This document shows, in pieces, positions 11,305 to 19,276 of a stretch of 27,224 nucleotides of DNA. The notes beneath the pieces were generated by a model, which saw only the letters and a list, made by a program, of their open reading frames with translations, was not told the DNA's origin and made no database searches. The first letter of the stretch is position 1. Each line of letters starts with the position of its first letter. The position numbers and the translations under genes are program-made. The DNA is from a virus: the IMG/VR virus record IMGVR_UViG_3300037189_007278, positions 1-27,224 of that record. The stretch is one strand, 5' to 3'.

Positions 11305-13332
11305 ATGAGCGCAGAAATTGTACTGACCGCAGCAATTGCGGCAAACGCTACTTCTATGACTATTTCCGATGCAAGCGCACTTCCTACGCTTGGCACATAC
11401 ACGGTTAGTGTCGAGGGAGAGGTTTTTAACGTTAGCTCTGTGACGGGTAAAACCCTAACAGTCTCCTCGCAGGGAAATTCCCGCGCACACGGTCAGAATG
11501 CCATTGTTAATATTAATTCATTACCGACATCTTTTTTACCTAGTTTGATTAATCAAGCTGAAACATTACAAATAGACGCGCGAAACTACGGAGCTTATGG
11601 CAACACGCTTGAGTTTTCTAACTTTACGACTAACTCCGGCAGTGCTGTTGTTTCAACTCCATCATACTCATTTACTAACGCAGATATTGGCAAGTTAATT
11701 GCTATTAACGGCGCGGGCGCTGCGGGTGCAATGTTTGCCTCGACCATTATCAGCGTTTCAGGTGGAAATGCCACTTGTGCAGCAACGGCAGGAACAAACA
11801 AGGCAGGTAATGGCCTTGGTGTATTTGGCAACGATGACTATGCAGGTGTGCAGGCTGCCATTAATGCGGCTCAGGCTACAGATTATAAACAGGGTATAGT
11901 TTACCTTCCCCCTGGGAATTACATTTTCAGCGCGGGTATTACCATCGACCCGATGATGATTTCATTCAACGGTGTTGCGACTTATCTGCATTTTGAATGC
12001 ATGACATCTGGCGCGGCAATCAGCATCAATCAAGCCAATACTAAGCGTGTAGGGGTATGGTGTACTAATGCCTTACGTGGTGTGCAGCTTGTCGGCCCCG
12101 GACTTGCATCAAATGTTGACGGCATCAGCTTTGCCAATAGTAACGCAGCATTTAGCGTGGCAGGTTATGGCATCTATGATGTTTCAGTGTATAACTTCCG
12201 TTATGGAGAGTATTTCAGCAACCAGACTTACCTTATTCACCATTTCAACTTTAAGGTTCGCAGTTGCACCACTGGCTTGTATATGCCTGGCGGCCAGTCG
12301 AACTATGGTGAAAACATCGCATACCACGGCGGCATTATTGCGGAATGCTCTGTGGGTGTGGAAGATGCGGAAAATGCCTACTCAAACAACTTTAATTTCT
12401 TTGGCACTTCATTCGACTTTAATGGTATATATATCAAAGTCACTGCTGGTCAGGTAAATTGCTATGGATGCCATTTTGAGAGCCAAGGAAGCACAACTAC
12501 TGACTCGGTATTCCAAGTCGCTAACTCCAATGGTGCGAAGCTTCAGCTTATTGGCGGTGACTTCTTTTTTGACAGTACAAACGTATCGGGTTTTGCGCCC
12601 TTCCGCGTAGGTGCATCTGGCACTATTGTAGTCCGAAACATGTTGCTCCAGAATATGACTAATGGCACCAACGCACTTTGCGAAGGTGTGGGTCGGTTTA
12701 TTATAGATGGGACACATGGGTATGGGACAGCTTTAGGAACTAGCGCGTCTCAAGTACCTGTTTTTGCTGCTAGCAAAAATACCACAAATGCAAATGCAAT
12801 GGTAGACCCTAGCTTTGAGGGTGGCATAACAGCCGATTTAATAAGTATCAGTGCGGATACAGTGGCGGTTATTGACCGAGTAACTGGCACTAATATTTCT
12901 CTTGCTCAATCCGGCGCACAGCACAATTCAGGTTCTTTCTCGCTCCGCGCGACGAAGGTTGGTGCTGCTGGTACGGCTGCAAGGTTTGCTATTTATGTGC
13001 CAATCCCGAAACAGTCTATGGTTGTTGGCTCTTTCTATTATACCAAGCCAGGAGCAGAAACAGGCTCGTTTGCAATAGAAACGTATTTCGGAGTGGTAGC
13101 AGGTTTTGATGGCAACGGCATTCCTGTCAGAAGTTCTCTTAATGAGTTGCTGCTTAGTTCTAACACAGTGAACTGTACTGCTTCGGTGATTAACTGGACA
13201 AGGATAGGATACTCCCAGACGGAAACCAGCCAAGCTCCAGGATGGGCAACTCATTTTGTTATCCGTATTAATATGGATAGCATGAATGCCTGCAACCTGT
13301 ATTTCGACGATGTTGTAGTTAATACGCTTTAG
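11305..13332 (+). CDS. Beta-helix tailspike-like protein (pectate-lyase fold) with C-terminal carbohydrate-binding-like domain
   Basis: The 675-aa protein has an N-terminal beta-rich module (TAAIAANATSMTISDASALP, SVEGEVFNVSSV), then a pectate-lyase-like start (IDARNYGAYGN, DYAGVQAAINAA, IVYLPPGNYIFSAGI) and about 300 residues of the short repetitive strands expected of a right-handed beta-helix. The C-terminus (about 495-675) begins MVDPSFEGG and ends LYFDDVVVNTL, the shape of a jelly-roll carbohydrate-binding module. Such proteins bind or cut surface polysaccharides. AAGGA lies seven bases before the ATG. Its place between portal and scaffold is unusual, since tailspike genes normally follow the tail genes. 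Confidence 0.75.
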   Translation: MSAEIVLTAAIAANATSMTISDASALPTLGTYTVSVEGEVFNVSSVTGKTLTVSSQGNSRAHGQNAIVNINSLPTSFLPSLINQAETLQIDARNYGAYGNTLEFSNFTTNSGSAVVSTPSYSFTNADIGKLIAINGAGAAGAMFASTIISVSGGNATCAATAGTNKAGNGLGVFGNDDYAGVQAAINAAQATDYKQGIVYLPPGNYIFSAGITIDPMMISFNGVATYLHFECMTSGAAISINQANTKRVGVWCTNALRGVQLVGPGLASNVDGISFANSNAAFSVAGYGIYDVSVYNFRYGEYFSNQTYLIHHFNFKVRSCTTGLYMPGGQSNYGENIAYHGGIIAECSVGVEDAENAYSNNFNFFGTSFDFNGIYIKVTAGQVNCYGCHFESQGSTTTDSVFQVANSNGAKLQLIGGDFFFDSTNVSGFAPFRVGASGTIVVRNMLLQNMTNGTNALCEGVGRFIIDGTHGYGTALGTSASQVPVFAASKNTTNANAMVDPSFEGGITADLISISADTVAVIDRVTGTNISLAQSGAQHNSGSFSLRATKVGAAGTAARFAIYVPIPKQSMVVGSFYYTKPGAETGSFAIETYFGVVAGFDGNGIPVRSSLNELLLSSNTVNCTASVINWTRIGYSQTETSQAPGWATHFVIRINMDSMNACNLYFDDVVVNTL

Positions 13333-13346
13333 GGCAATCAACCATT

Positions 13347-13616
13347 ATGACCGATTTTACCAAAGACCTGACCCGTGGGGTACAGGCGGCGGAGCTATTG
13401 GAAAATCCAATACTCAAAGAAGCTTTTTTAACCATCGAACAGGAGATTATTAATTTATGGCAAGAATCAAGGAGCAATCAAACCGAACTCCGAGAGGAAG
13501 CATATCTAACTTTGTGGGGGATGCGGAAGTTCAAGAAGTATCTGGAAACGGTAATAACGGGAGGGAAAATAGCCCAAGCGGAATTACAGAGATTGAACCA
13601 GAAGGAATCAAGCTAA
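13347..13616 (+). CDS. Small phage protein of unknown function (near scaffold)
   Basis: The 89-aa helical protein MTDFTKDLTRGVQAAELLEN... contains LLENPILKEAFLTIEQEIINL (about 17-37) and FKKYLETVITGGKIAQAEL (about 62-80). This resembles a small protein I recall from structural modules of other phages: LLENP, an acidic helix, W, then a K/E-rich helix with an ETxxxxGKxA motif. Its role is not established. The last 160 bases are shared in another frame with the next gene. Confidence 0.7.
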   Translation: MTDFTKDLTRGVQAAELLENPILKEAFLTIEQEIINLWQESRSNQTELREEAYLTLWGMRKFKKYLETVITGGKIAQAELQRLNQKESS

Positions 13617-13861
13617 TCCAGCCTAAGGATAATCCTGTCGTATGGCCTCATTTCATGAAGGCGCTTTCTGCTACTCAGCATCAATTGGCACGTTCAAAGA
13701 ATATTGACGTTGAAAAGCTGAGGATAGTTCGTGGTTACGTTCCTGCACATGGTTTGCCGGAGGATTACGACACTGGACATGGCGGAATTATTATTAAGCA
13801 ATCAGATGAATTTGCAGCCCTCCTTAGTGATGGGCGTATTCTCTCAGCGGTAGAGGCATAA
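13457..13861 (+). CDS. Small head-module protein of unknown function, overlapping its upstream neighbour
   Basis: The 134-aa product has a hydrophilic, probably disordered N-terminus (residues 1-53, the part sharing DNA with the preceding gene) and a more conserved-looking rest (GIKLIQPKDNPVVWPHFMKA, VRGYVPAHGLPEDYDTGHGG, IKQSDEFAALLSDGRIL). AGGAG lies at 13441-13445, 11 bases before the ATG. The next in-frame ATG is at 13655, inside the part that looks structured, so the long form is likely despite the overlap. No family is recognised. Confidence 0.6.
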   Translation: MARIKEQSNRTPRGSISNFVGDAEVQEVSGNGNNGRENSPSGITEIEPEGIKLIQPKDNPVVWPHFMKALSATQHQLARSKNIDVEKLRIVRGYVPAHGLPEDYDTGHGGIIIKQSDEFAALLSDGRILSAVEA

Positions 13862-13862
13862 T

Positions 13863-14744
13863 ATGGATACCGAAGCACAGGAAGTTGAAAACGAAGGCAA
13901 GATTGCAGCTTTATTTGATGGTGACTTGCCGGATATTGGCACAGAGGAAGAAGATGAAGGCGATGCACCCGCCGCGCCTGCTAATGAATCAGAAGAAAAG
14001 CATGAAGAAGAAACCAATGAGTCCACGCCTAAATATGTCGTTAAGGTTCAGGGGCAGGAATCTGAAGTTACCATTGATGAGCTTTTAGCGGGTTACCAGC
14101 GTCAGGCTGACTACACCAAGAAATCACAGGAACTAGCTGCACAACGCAAAGAAATAGAATCCAAGCCTATTCCTGAAGCGTTTAAACAGCAGCTTTCCAA
14201 GTATGAACAGTTGCTAGGTGATGCAGTCAATGCAGACCGAAACACAGACTGGATGAGATTAGCGAAGGAAGACCCCGCGCTATATGTCCAGAAGCGTGCG
14301 GAAGCAGAAGAACGCGATAACGCACTAAAAGAAATTCAGACCCGCAGGCAGGCTGAAGAATCCGAGAAGTTAAACGAAATCAAATCCAAGCAGATGGAGC
14401 AATTGCTAGACAAACTCCCCACTTGGAAAGATGAGGCCGTCTTCAAGGAAGAAACGCAGAAAATAGGCCAATACCTCCAATCCTTAGGTGCTACACCGGA
14501 AGAAGTAAATGGCATTATTGACCATCGTTTGATTGTGCTTGCAGACAAGGCTCGTCGTTTTGACGAACTGCAAAAAACCAAAACAGAAATTTCACAAAAG
14601 CTAGATAAAGCGCCTGCAAAAGTTGTCCGTTCCAATACGACACAAGGCAGCGAAGGCCAAGCCGTTAAGGCAGCCATAGCCAAAGCCTCAAAGTCTCAGG
14701 ATGATGACGACATTGCTAACGCTATTTCGATGCTTCTCAATTAG
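13863..14744 (+). CDS. Scaffolding protein
   Basis: The 293-aa protein has a very acidic N-terminus (EEEDEGDAPAAPANESEEK), a short conserved-looking element (YVVKVQGQESEVTIDELLAG, about 58-77, then YQRQADYTKKSQEL) and long charged helices to the C-terminus. This is the usual make-up of podovirus scaffolds in the P22 gp8/SU10 style. It lies directly upstream of the major capsid gene, as scaffolds do, and would guide prohead assembly and then exit. GAGG lies six bases before the ATG. Confidence 0.82.
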   Translation: MDTEAQEVENEGKIAALFDGDLPDIGTEEEDEGDAPAAPANESEEKHEEETNESTPKYVVKVQGQESEVTIDELLAGYQRQADYTKKSQELAAQRKEIESKPIPEAFKQQLSKYEQLLGDAVNADRNTDWMRLAKEDPALYVQKRAEAEERDNALKEIQTRRQAEESEKLNEIKSKQMEQLLDKLPTWKDEAVFKEETQKIGQYLQSLGATPEEVNGIIDHRLIVLADKARRFDELQKTKTEISQKLDKAPAKVVRSNTTQGSEGQAVKAAIAKASKSQDDDDIANAISMLLN

Positions 14745-14755
14745 GAGTATTTACC

Positions 14756-15691
14756 ATGGCTGCAATTACCAATACCTTTACGACTTCTTCGCAGATCGGC
14801 ATCCGCGAACAGTTGAACGACCTCATCAATAACATTTCCCCTGTTGACGTTCCTTTTCAGAACTCTATCCGCAAGGGTAAGGTTATGAACACCAAGTTTG
14901 AATGGCAGACTGACTCATTGGCTTCTGCGGCTAATAACAAGGTGAACGAAGGCGACGACTATACCAGCACTGCAACCGCAGTAACGGTGACTTCCCGCCT
15001 TAATAACTATTGCCAGATTTCCAAGAAGGACTTTACCATTTCGGCAACCTCTCAGGCTGTTAAAGTGGCTGGTCGTTCTAGTGAAGCTGCTTACCAGATT
15101 ACCAAAAAGACTAAAGAGCTTAAGCGTGATATCGAATTTGCTATCATGCAGAATGGTACGCTGTCCACTTCCGACCCTCGCCAGACTCGCGGCTTGGCTG
15201 GTTGGGTAGCAACTAACTGCTCTGTAGGTGCTGGTGCTGGTGCAGCTCCTGTACCGGGTTCTAACACTGCTCCAGTAGCTGGTACGGCTCGCTCCTTTAC
15301 TGAAGCTTTGCTTAAAACCCAGTGCCAGAATGCATTTACTCAGGGCGGTAACCCTACCCTGTTATTTGTAGGCGCTGCACAGAAGCAGGTTGTTTCTACC
15401 TTTACGGGTAACTCAACCCGCATGGATGATTCTTCCGATAAGACTGTCTACGCTTCGGTTGACGTTTATGTGAGCGACTTTGGTAAACTGAAGGTTGTAC
15501 CTAACCGCTTTCAGGAAACCACTACTGCATTTGGTATTGATACGAACTACTGGAGGCTTAACTTCCTCCGTCCTGTTCAGGCTACCCAGCTTGCAAAAAC
15601 GGGTGACGGTGTTCGCTATCTCATCAATTGCGAGTATGGTCTTGAAGCTGGTCAGGAAGCATCTTCCTTCCAGATTCGTGACATCAGCTAA
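14756..15691 (+). CDS. Major capsid protein (SU10 / DUF5309 family)
   Basis: The 311-aa protein matches the DUF5309/SU10-type capsid family: REQLNDLINNISPVDVPFQN (about 18-37), FEWQTDSLASAA, VNEGDDYTS, NNYCQISKKDFTISAT and KKTKELKRDIEFAI (about 116-129). It is expected to have the HK97 fold and build the icosahedral shell. AGGAG lies eight bases upstream of the ATG. A terminator follows 26 bases after the stop. Codons are those of a highly expressed gene, and neighbours (scaffold before, decoration-like protein after) agree. Confidence 0.92.
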   Translation: MAAITNTFTTSSQIGIREQLNDLINNISPVDVPFQNSIRKGKVMNTKFEWQTDSLASAANNKVNEGDDYTSTATAVTVTSRLNNYCQISKKDFTISATSQAVKVAGRSSEAAYQITKKTKELKRDIEFAIMQNGTLSTSDPRQTRGLAGWVATNCSVGAGAGAAPVPGSNTAPVAGTARSFTEALLKTQCQNAFTQGGNPTLLFVGAAQKQVVSTFTGNSTRMDDSSDKTVYASVDVYVSDFGKLKVVPNRFQETTTAFGIDTNYWRLNFLRPVQATQLAKTGDGVRYLINCEYGLEAGQEASSFQIRDIS

Positions 15692-15717
15692 TCTTAATTA
15701 GCGTACTTCCACAACTA

Positions 15718-15745
15718 GGGGCGGCTTCGGCTGCCCCTTTTTTTT
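15718..15745 (+). terminator. UUCG-loop terminator after the capsid gene
   Basis: GGGGCGGC and GCTGCCCC form an 8-bp stem (one G-U pair) around a TTCG tetraloop, followed by eight T residues. Downstream late genes have no obvious promoter of their own, so it probably reduces rather than stops transcription, or is overridden by late antitermination. Confidence 0.85.
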
Positions 15746-15757
15746 AAGGATAATTTT

Positions 15758-16174
15758 ATGGGTATGAATCTCAGGCAGCGTGCAGAGGGTGGGCTTGATT
15801 TTGTAAGCGACACCACTGGTACGCCTTCGTTTAGCATTTATGGCGGTTCCACACAGGTTCCTATGTTGGCCGCTGCAACTGCAATTACTGCCTTTGCGGG
15901 TGGTGGTCAGACTAACGCTACACAGCTTTCGGCTGGGTATAATCGTGTTACTACCGTTGTTACTGCGGCAGATAGCGTAAAGCTTCCTGTTTCTGTGGCG
16001 GGTATGATGGTGGCTGTAACCAATAGCTCTGCAAACTCAATGCAGGTTTTTGGGACTAACCCAGACACTATTAACGCAGTCGCAACGGCTACGGGTGTAG
16101 CTCTGGCGGCTGGTAAAACAGGGCTTTATTTCTGCCCCGTTGCTGGTGCATGGCATTTGCTTCTTTCGGCATAA
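15758..16174 (+). CDS. Probable capsid decoration / head-stabilising protein
   Basis: The 138-aa, beta-rich protein contains TNATQLSAGYNRVTTVVTAA (about 52-71), DSVKLPVSVAGMMVAVTNSS (about 72-91) and GVALAAGKTGLYFCP near the C-terminus. This arrangement is common in small phage head-surface proteins, but I cannot name a family. AAGGA lies eight bases before the ATG, in the tail of the upstream terminator. Position directly after the capsid gene and between two terminators suggests a virion protein made in large amounts. Confidence 0.6.
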   Translation: MGMNLRQRAEGGLDFVSDTTGTPSFSIYGGSTQVPMLAAATAITAFAGGGQTNATQLSAGYNRVTTVVTAADSVKLPVSVAGMMVAVTNSSANSMQVFGTNPDTINAVATATGVALAAGKTGLYFCPVAGAWHLLLSA

Positions 16175-16179
16175 CTGAG

Positions 16180-16206
16180 TGGGGGCTTCGGCTCCCATTC
16201 TTTTTT
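16180..16206 (+). terminator. Second UUCG-loop terminator
   Basis: TGGGGGC and GCTCCCA pair (one G-U) around TTCG, followed by TTC and six T residues. It directly follows the decoration-like gene, about 460 bp after the first UUCG terminator. Confidence 0.75.
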
Positions 16207-16217
16207 ACAGGTAATTT

Positions 16218-16526
16218 ATGGATGATGTTTTATTCCTCGGTGCAGTAGGTACTAATATCTCTGCCCCTAACGGTTCAAGCTCGGCTGCTACGGCTATTCC
16301 TGTTGCAAGTGATGGCAATGCCCCAAAGGTAATACGTGTATCAGTTGCCACTGGTGCGGTTTATTTCGCAATAGGCAAATCTGGTATTGCCGCAACTACA
16401 GGCCATACGTTGATTGCTGTTTCCGATTCTCAATTGGTTCAGGTTGGCTCAAATACTCATGTTGCTGTGTGGGGAATTGGTGCAGTTATTCCAGTTGTAG
16501 TTACTCCGCTGGAGAATCAGCGTTAA
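16218..16526 (+). CDS. Small beta-rich structural protein, unknown role
   Basis: The 102-aa product MDDVLFLGAVGTNISAPNGS... is Ala/Val/Gly-rich, with segments VIRVSVATGAVYFAIGKSG (about 38-56) and HVAVWGIGAVIPVVVTPLE near the end, suggesting a small beta-sandwich. It may be a second head-surface or head-completion protein. The start has no strong ribosome binding site beyond the ACAGGTAA at 16207-16214. The stop shares its last base with the next start (TAATG). Confidence 0.6.
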   Translation: MDDVLFLGAVGTNISAPNGSSSAATAIPVASDGNAPKVIRVSVATGAVYFAIGKSGIAATTGHTLIAVSDSQLVQVGSNTHVAVWGIGAVIPVVVTPLENQR

Positions 16527-16843
16527 TGAAACACCTCATAGACCATGCCCATACGGGAATTACTACAATCCTGCATGATGATGGTGAGCGTTTGGCAATT
16601 GAACGTGTGGCAGATGTTGAGCCTGTTTTAAATGAAATAGCAGATATTAAAAAATCAACTGGCGGGATGAGTTCAACCAGTGAACTCGCGCACGTTGGTA
16701 GAATACCGGCTATTGTCATTGAGCAATACTGCAATGAGCATGGGATAGATTTCTACACGTTCATGAATGAGGATGTGCATGTAACCCGCCTTTTGACGGA
16801 TAGTAATTACTCCAAACTGCGAATTTGGGAAGGTGCGTTATGA
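16526..16843 (+). CDS. Small structural-module protein, unknown function
   Basis: The 105-aa product MKHLIDHAHTGITTILHDDG... reads as a short beta hairpin, a helical segment (DVEPVLNEIADIKKSTGG) and a C-terminal alpha/beta part (IPAIVIEQYCNEHGIDFYTF). It begins at the TAATG junction with the previous gene and ends in an ATGA overlap with the adaptor. I recall similar small proteins near the head-tail junction genes of podoviruses; the function is not known to me. Confidence 0.6.
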   Translation: MKHLIDHAHTGITTILHDDGERLAIERVADVEPVLNEIADIKKSTGGMSSTSELAHVGRIPAIVIEQYCNEHGIDFYTFMNEDVHVTRLLTDSNYSKLRIWEGAL

Positions 16844-17472
16844 GTTTAGACACATACACCAACCTGAAAACTTCTATTGCTGACTGGTTAAAGCGGGATA
16901 ATCTGACCTCATACATTCCTGATTTTATCACGCTTTGCGAAACGCAGATGCAGCGGGATTTCATTAATATGAATCCCCCGCCCCGTCAGATGGAATTAAC
17001 CGCCACAGGAACAACCTCAGCAGGGCAAAACACTATCGCCCTACCTACAGGCTATAAAGGCACAAAACGCTTCCAGTTGCAGATTTCAGGCTCCTACAGG
17101 GCTTTGAAATATAAAACCCCAGAACAGATGGCGGTTTACCAGTTTACTGGAACTACAGAATATTACACCACAAATGGCGACAACCTCGAAATAGGCGCTG
17201 GTACAAGCTCGACCTATAACTACGCATGGACGTATTACAAAGCATTTGATGCCTTGAGTGGTTCGGTTGCTTCCAATTGGGTGCTTACGGCCAATCCTGA
17301 CCTATATCTTTATGGTTCTCTGGCTCAGGCCGCTCCCTATCTCAAGAATGATGAGCGCATACCTGTATGGGCTTCACTATATGGAAACGCTTTAAAATCC
17401 TTTGAAATGGCTAATGTAAAGGATAGGCAGTCAGGCTCTACCTTGCAGATGCGCTCTGATGTGGCGTTCTAA
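16840..17472 (+). CDS. Head-to-tail adaptor protein
   Basis: The 210-aa protein follows the pattern of podovirus/siphovirus adaptors: TYTNLKTSIADWLKRDNLTS and FITLCETQMQRDF near the N-terminus, the beta-rich ELTATGTTSAGQNTIALPTG, then NWVLTANPDLYLYGSLAQAA (about 152-171) and PYLKNDERIPVWASLYG. It should dock under the portal ring and connect it to the tail nozzle. The start at 16840 forms an ATGA overlap with the upstream stop; the in-frame ATG at 16825 is less likely. The next gene starts at the last base of its stop. Confidence 0.8.
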   Translation: MSLDTYTNLKTSIADWLKRDNLTSYIPDFITLCETQMQRDFINMNPPPRQMELTATGTTSAGQNTIALPTGYKGTKRFQLQISGSYRALKYKTPEQMAVYQFTGTTEYYTTNGDNLEIGAGTSSTYNYAWTYYKAFDALSGSVASNWVLTANPDLYLYGSLAQAAPYLKNDERIPVWASLYGNALKSFEMANVKDRQSGSTLQMRSDVAF

Positions 17473-18971
17473 TGACGCAGGAAATCAAACACCTTCAACT
17501 TGAATATGCCCCAGATAATAACCCTGAAACTGATGGCGTAATTCTGGATTGTACTAATCTGGTAGCTGGGACTAACGGTTATCGCGGTGCAATGGCGGGA
17601 AATGCAGTTACAGCAGCCTTGGCGGCATTACCAGTGGGTGCGGCGTATGTGCGGTTATTAGATGACAGTACACGTATATTCGCGGCTACAGCAACAAAGA
17701 TATATGAACTTACAAGTGGGTATAGTTGGACGGATGTAAGCAAGGGGGCTGGTAGTTATTCAAGCTCTACCAATTGGCGTTTTGCTCAGTTCGGCAACGA
17801 TACGATAGCCACAAACAGACTAGATGCGGTTCAGGTTTCCGCTACTTCCGGCGCATTTGCTGATTTAGGCGGGACACCTCCTAAAGCTGCTATTGTAGAG
17901 GTATGTAACGGGTTTGTTTTTCTGCTCGATTACAATGACGGAGTTAATGATTATGGTGATGGCTGGTGGTGCTCTGCTTTAAGGAATGATGCAAGCTGGT
18001 CACCTAGTATTGCCACACAGGCGGCAAATGGGCGTTTAGTAGATTCAACAGGAAGAATCAGGGGCGGGAAAGCTCTTGGCAATCTGATGATTATCTACAA
18101 GGAAAAATCCATGTATGTGGGTTTTTATGACGGCGCTCCGGTTATTTGGCGTTGGGAATTATTACCGGGTCAGATTGGTGCAATCTCTCAGGAAGCTATA
18201 GTAAACACTGGAACTATGCATATTTTCGCTGGTTATGATGATTTCTATATCATGGATGGCTCACGGCCTGTTTCTATTGGAATTGGTAAGGTACGTGATT
18301 TCTGGAATGATGATTGCAGCCAGACCTATAAATATAAAACCGTAGCCCAGCATGATTTAGTAAATGGGATTGTGTATTTCCGCTATGTTTCTTCTTCCTC
18401 TGCCACTGGAAAGCTAGACCGCTGCTTAGCTTATAATTACAAAGTGGGCAAATGGGGGCGTGATGATAAAGACGTTTCTGTATGTGTGGAATATATCAAC
18501 GGTGGCGTGACTTATAATAACCTAGGAAGCCAATATAATACTTACGACAGTTTACCTGCTATAGCTTATGATTCTCCATTCTGGGCATCTGGTAATCAAA
18601 GTATAGCCTATTTTTCAACTACCACTTACGCGCTTAATGTGTTGGCCTCTGGGTACACTAATAGCAGCTCTGTTTCTATGGGGTGGATTGGTGATGAGCA
18701 TAAATATACTACTCTTACGCAGGCAAGGCTTAGATTAAGCTCTGACACACAGAGTGCGCTTACTGCGGCAATAGCCAAACATTACACCACTGAGACTATA
18801 GGCACGAATAATCCCACATTACGAGAAACAGTTACAAGTGACTCCACTAAGCGCAAGTTTGACTTTGATAAGTCATCATTATGGCATCAGGTGGTGTTCA
18901 ATTTTACGTGGAATAATGATTTTGAATTTACGGGTGTAACTTATTATTACGAACCGGACGGTGAGCAATGA
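17472..18971 (+). CDS. Tail nozzle / packaged-DNA stabilisation protein (P22 gp10-like)
   Basis: The 499-aa, beta-rich protein contains propeller-like repeats with NWRFAQFGNDTIATNRLDAV (about 101-120), GGTPPKAAIVEVCNGFVFLL and LMIIYKEKSMYVGFYDGAPV, typical of the P22 gp10-like family that forms the tail hub and closes the DNA channel. Length is close to P22 gp10 (472 aa). It begins at a TAATG junction with the adaptor and ends in an ATGA overlap with the next gene, fitting the podovirus order portal, adaptor, nozzle. Confidence 0.82.
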   Translation: MTQEIKHLQLEYAPDNNPETDGVILDCTNLVAGTNGYRGAMAGNAVTAALAALPVGAAYVRLLDDSTRIFAATATKIYELTSGYSWTDVSKGAGSYSSSTNWRFAQFGNDTIATNRLDAVQVSATSGAFADLGGTPPKAAIVEVCNGFVFLLDYNDGVNDYGDGWWCSALRNDASWSPSIATQAANGRLVDSTGRIRGGKALGNLMIIYKEKSMYVGFYDGAPVIWRWELLPGQIGAISQEAIVNTGTMHIFAGYDDFYIMDGSRPVSIGIGKVRDFWNDDCSQTYKYKTVAQHDLVNGIVYFRYVSSSSATGKLDRCLAYNYKVGKWGRDDKDVSVCVEYINGGVTYNNLGSQYNTYDSLPAIAYDSPFWASGNQSIAYFSTTTYALNVLASGYTNSSSVSMGWIGDEHKYTTLTQARLRLSSDTQSALTAAIAKHYTTETIGTNNPTLRETVTSDSTKRKFDFDKSSLWHQVVFNFTWNNDFEFTGVTYYYEPDGEQ

Positions 18972-19276
18972 GAGTACAGGGCAATCTAAGGGTTACGGAT
19001 GCTAATAACCCAAACTTCTACCCGCAGCTTATCAAGGTTATATCGGATATTACCAAGCAATTAAACACACTTTCTGAAGGGTTTATTGCTGCTTCGACAA
19101 GCGCGTCGACTGCGGCTCCAACAGCGGGAAGTTATAACCAAGGCGATAGGATTTTGAACACCGCCCCTATTGAGGCTGGTGGTGTTGGTTCAAAATATGT
19201 AATAACGCAATGGATATGTGTCGCTTCGGGGTCACCCGGTACTTGGGTTGCTTGCCGCTCTCTTACTGGTAATTAA
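18968..19276 (+). CDS. Small tail-associated protein, unknown function
   Basis: The 102-aa product MRVQGNLRVTDANNPNFYPQ... has a helical N-terminal half (LIKVISDITKQLNTLSEGF) and a beta-rich C-terminal module (AAPTAGSYNQGDRILNTAP, then VITQWICVASGSPGTWVAC) of a kind frequent at the ends of phage tail proteins. It overlaps the nozzle gene by ATGA. Its last 45 bases are antisense to the 3' end of the HNH-like gene inserted just downstream. Confidence 0.65.
   Translation: MRVQGNLRVTDANNPNFYPQLIKVISDITKQLNTLSEGFIAASTSASTAAPTAGSYNQGDRILNTAPIEAGGVGSKYVITQWICVASGSPGTWVACRSLTGN

Noticed and set aside
10878-11402. Minus-strand 174-aa reading frame opposite the portal 3' end
   Set aside because: Its composition (many Cys, Ser and Ile) mirrors the Gln/Ala-rich portal C-terminus read backwards; it is a shadow of that bias.
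12928-13341. Minus-strand 137-aa reading frame opposite the tailspike-like gene
   Set aside because: No start signal and no protein-like pattern; the plus strand encodes a coherent beta-rich domain.
13347-13861. Programmed frameshift joining the 89-aa and 134-aa genes
   Set aside because: I found no convincing slippery heptamer followed by a structure near the end of the first gene; independent initiation with AGGAG is simpler.
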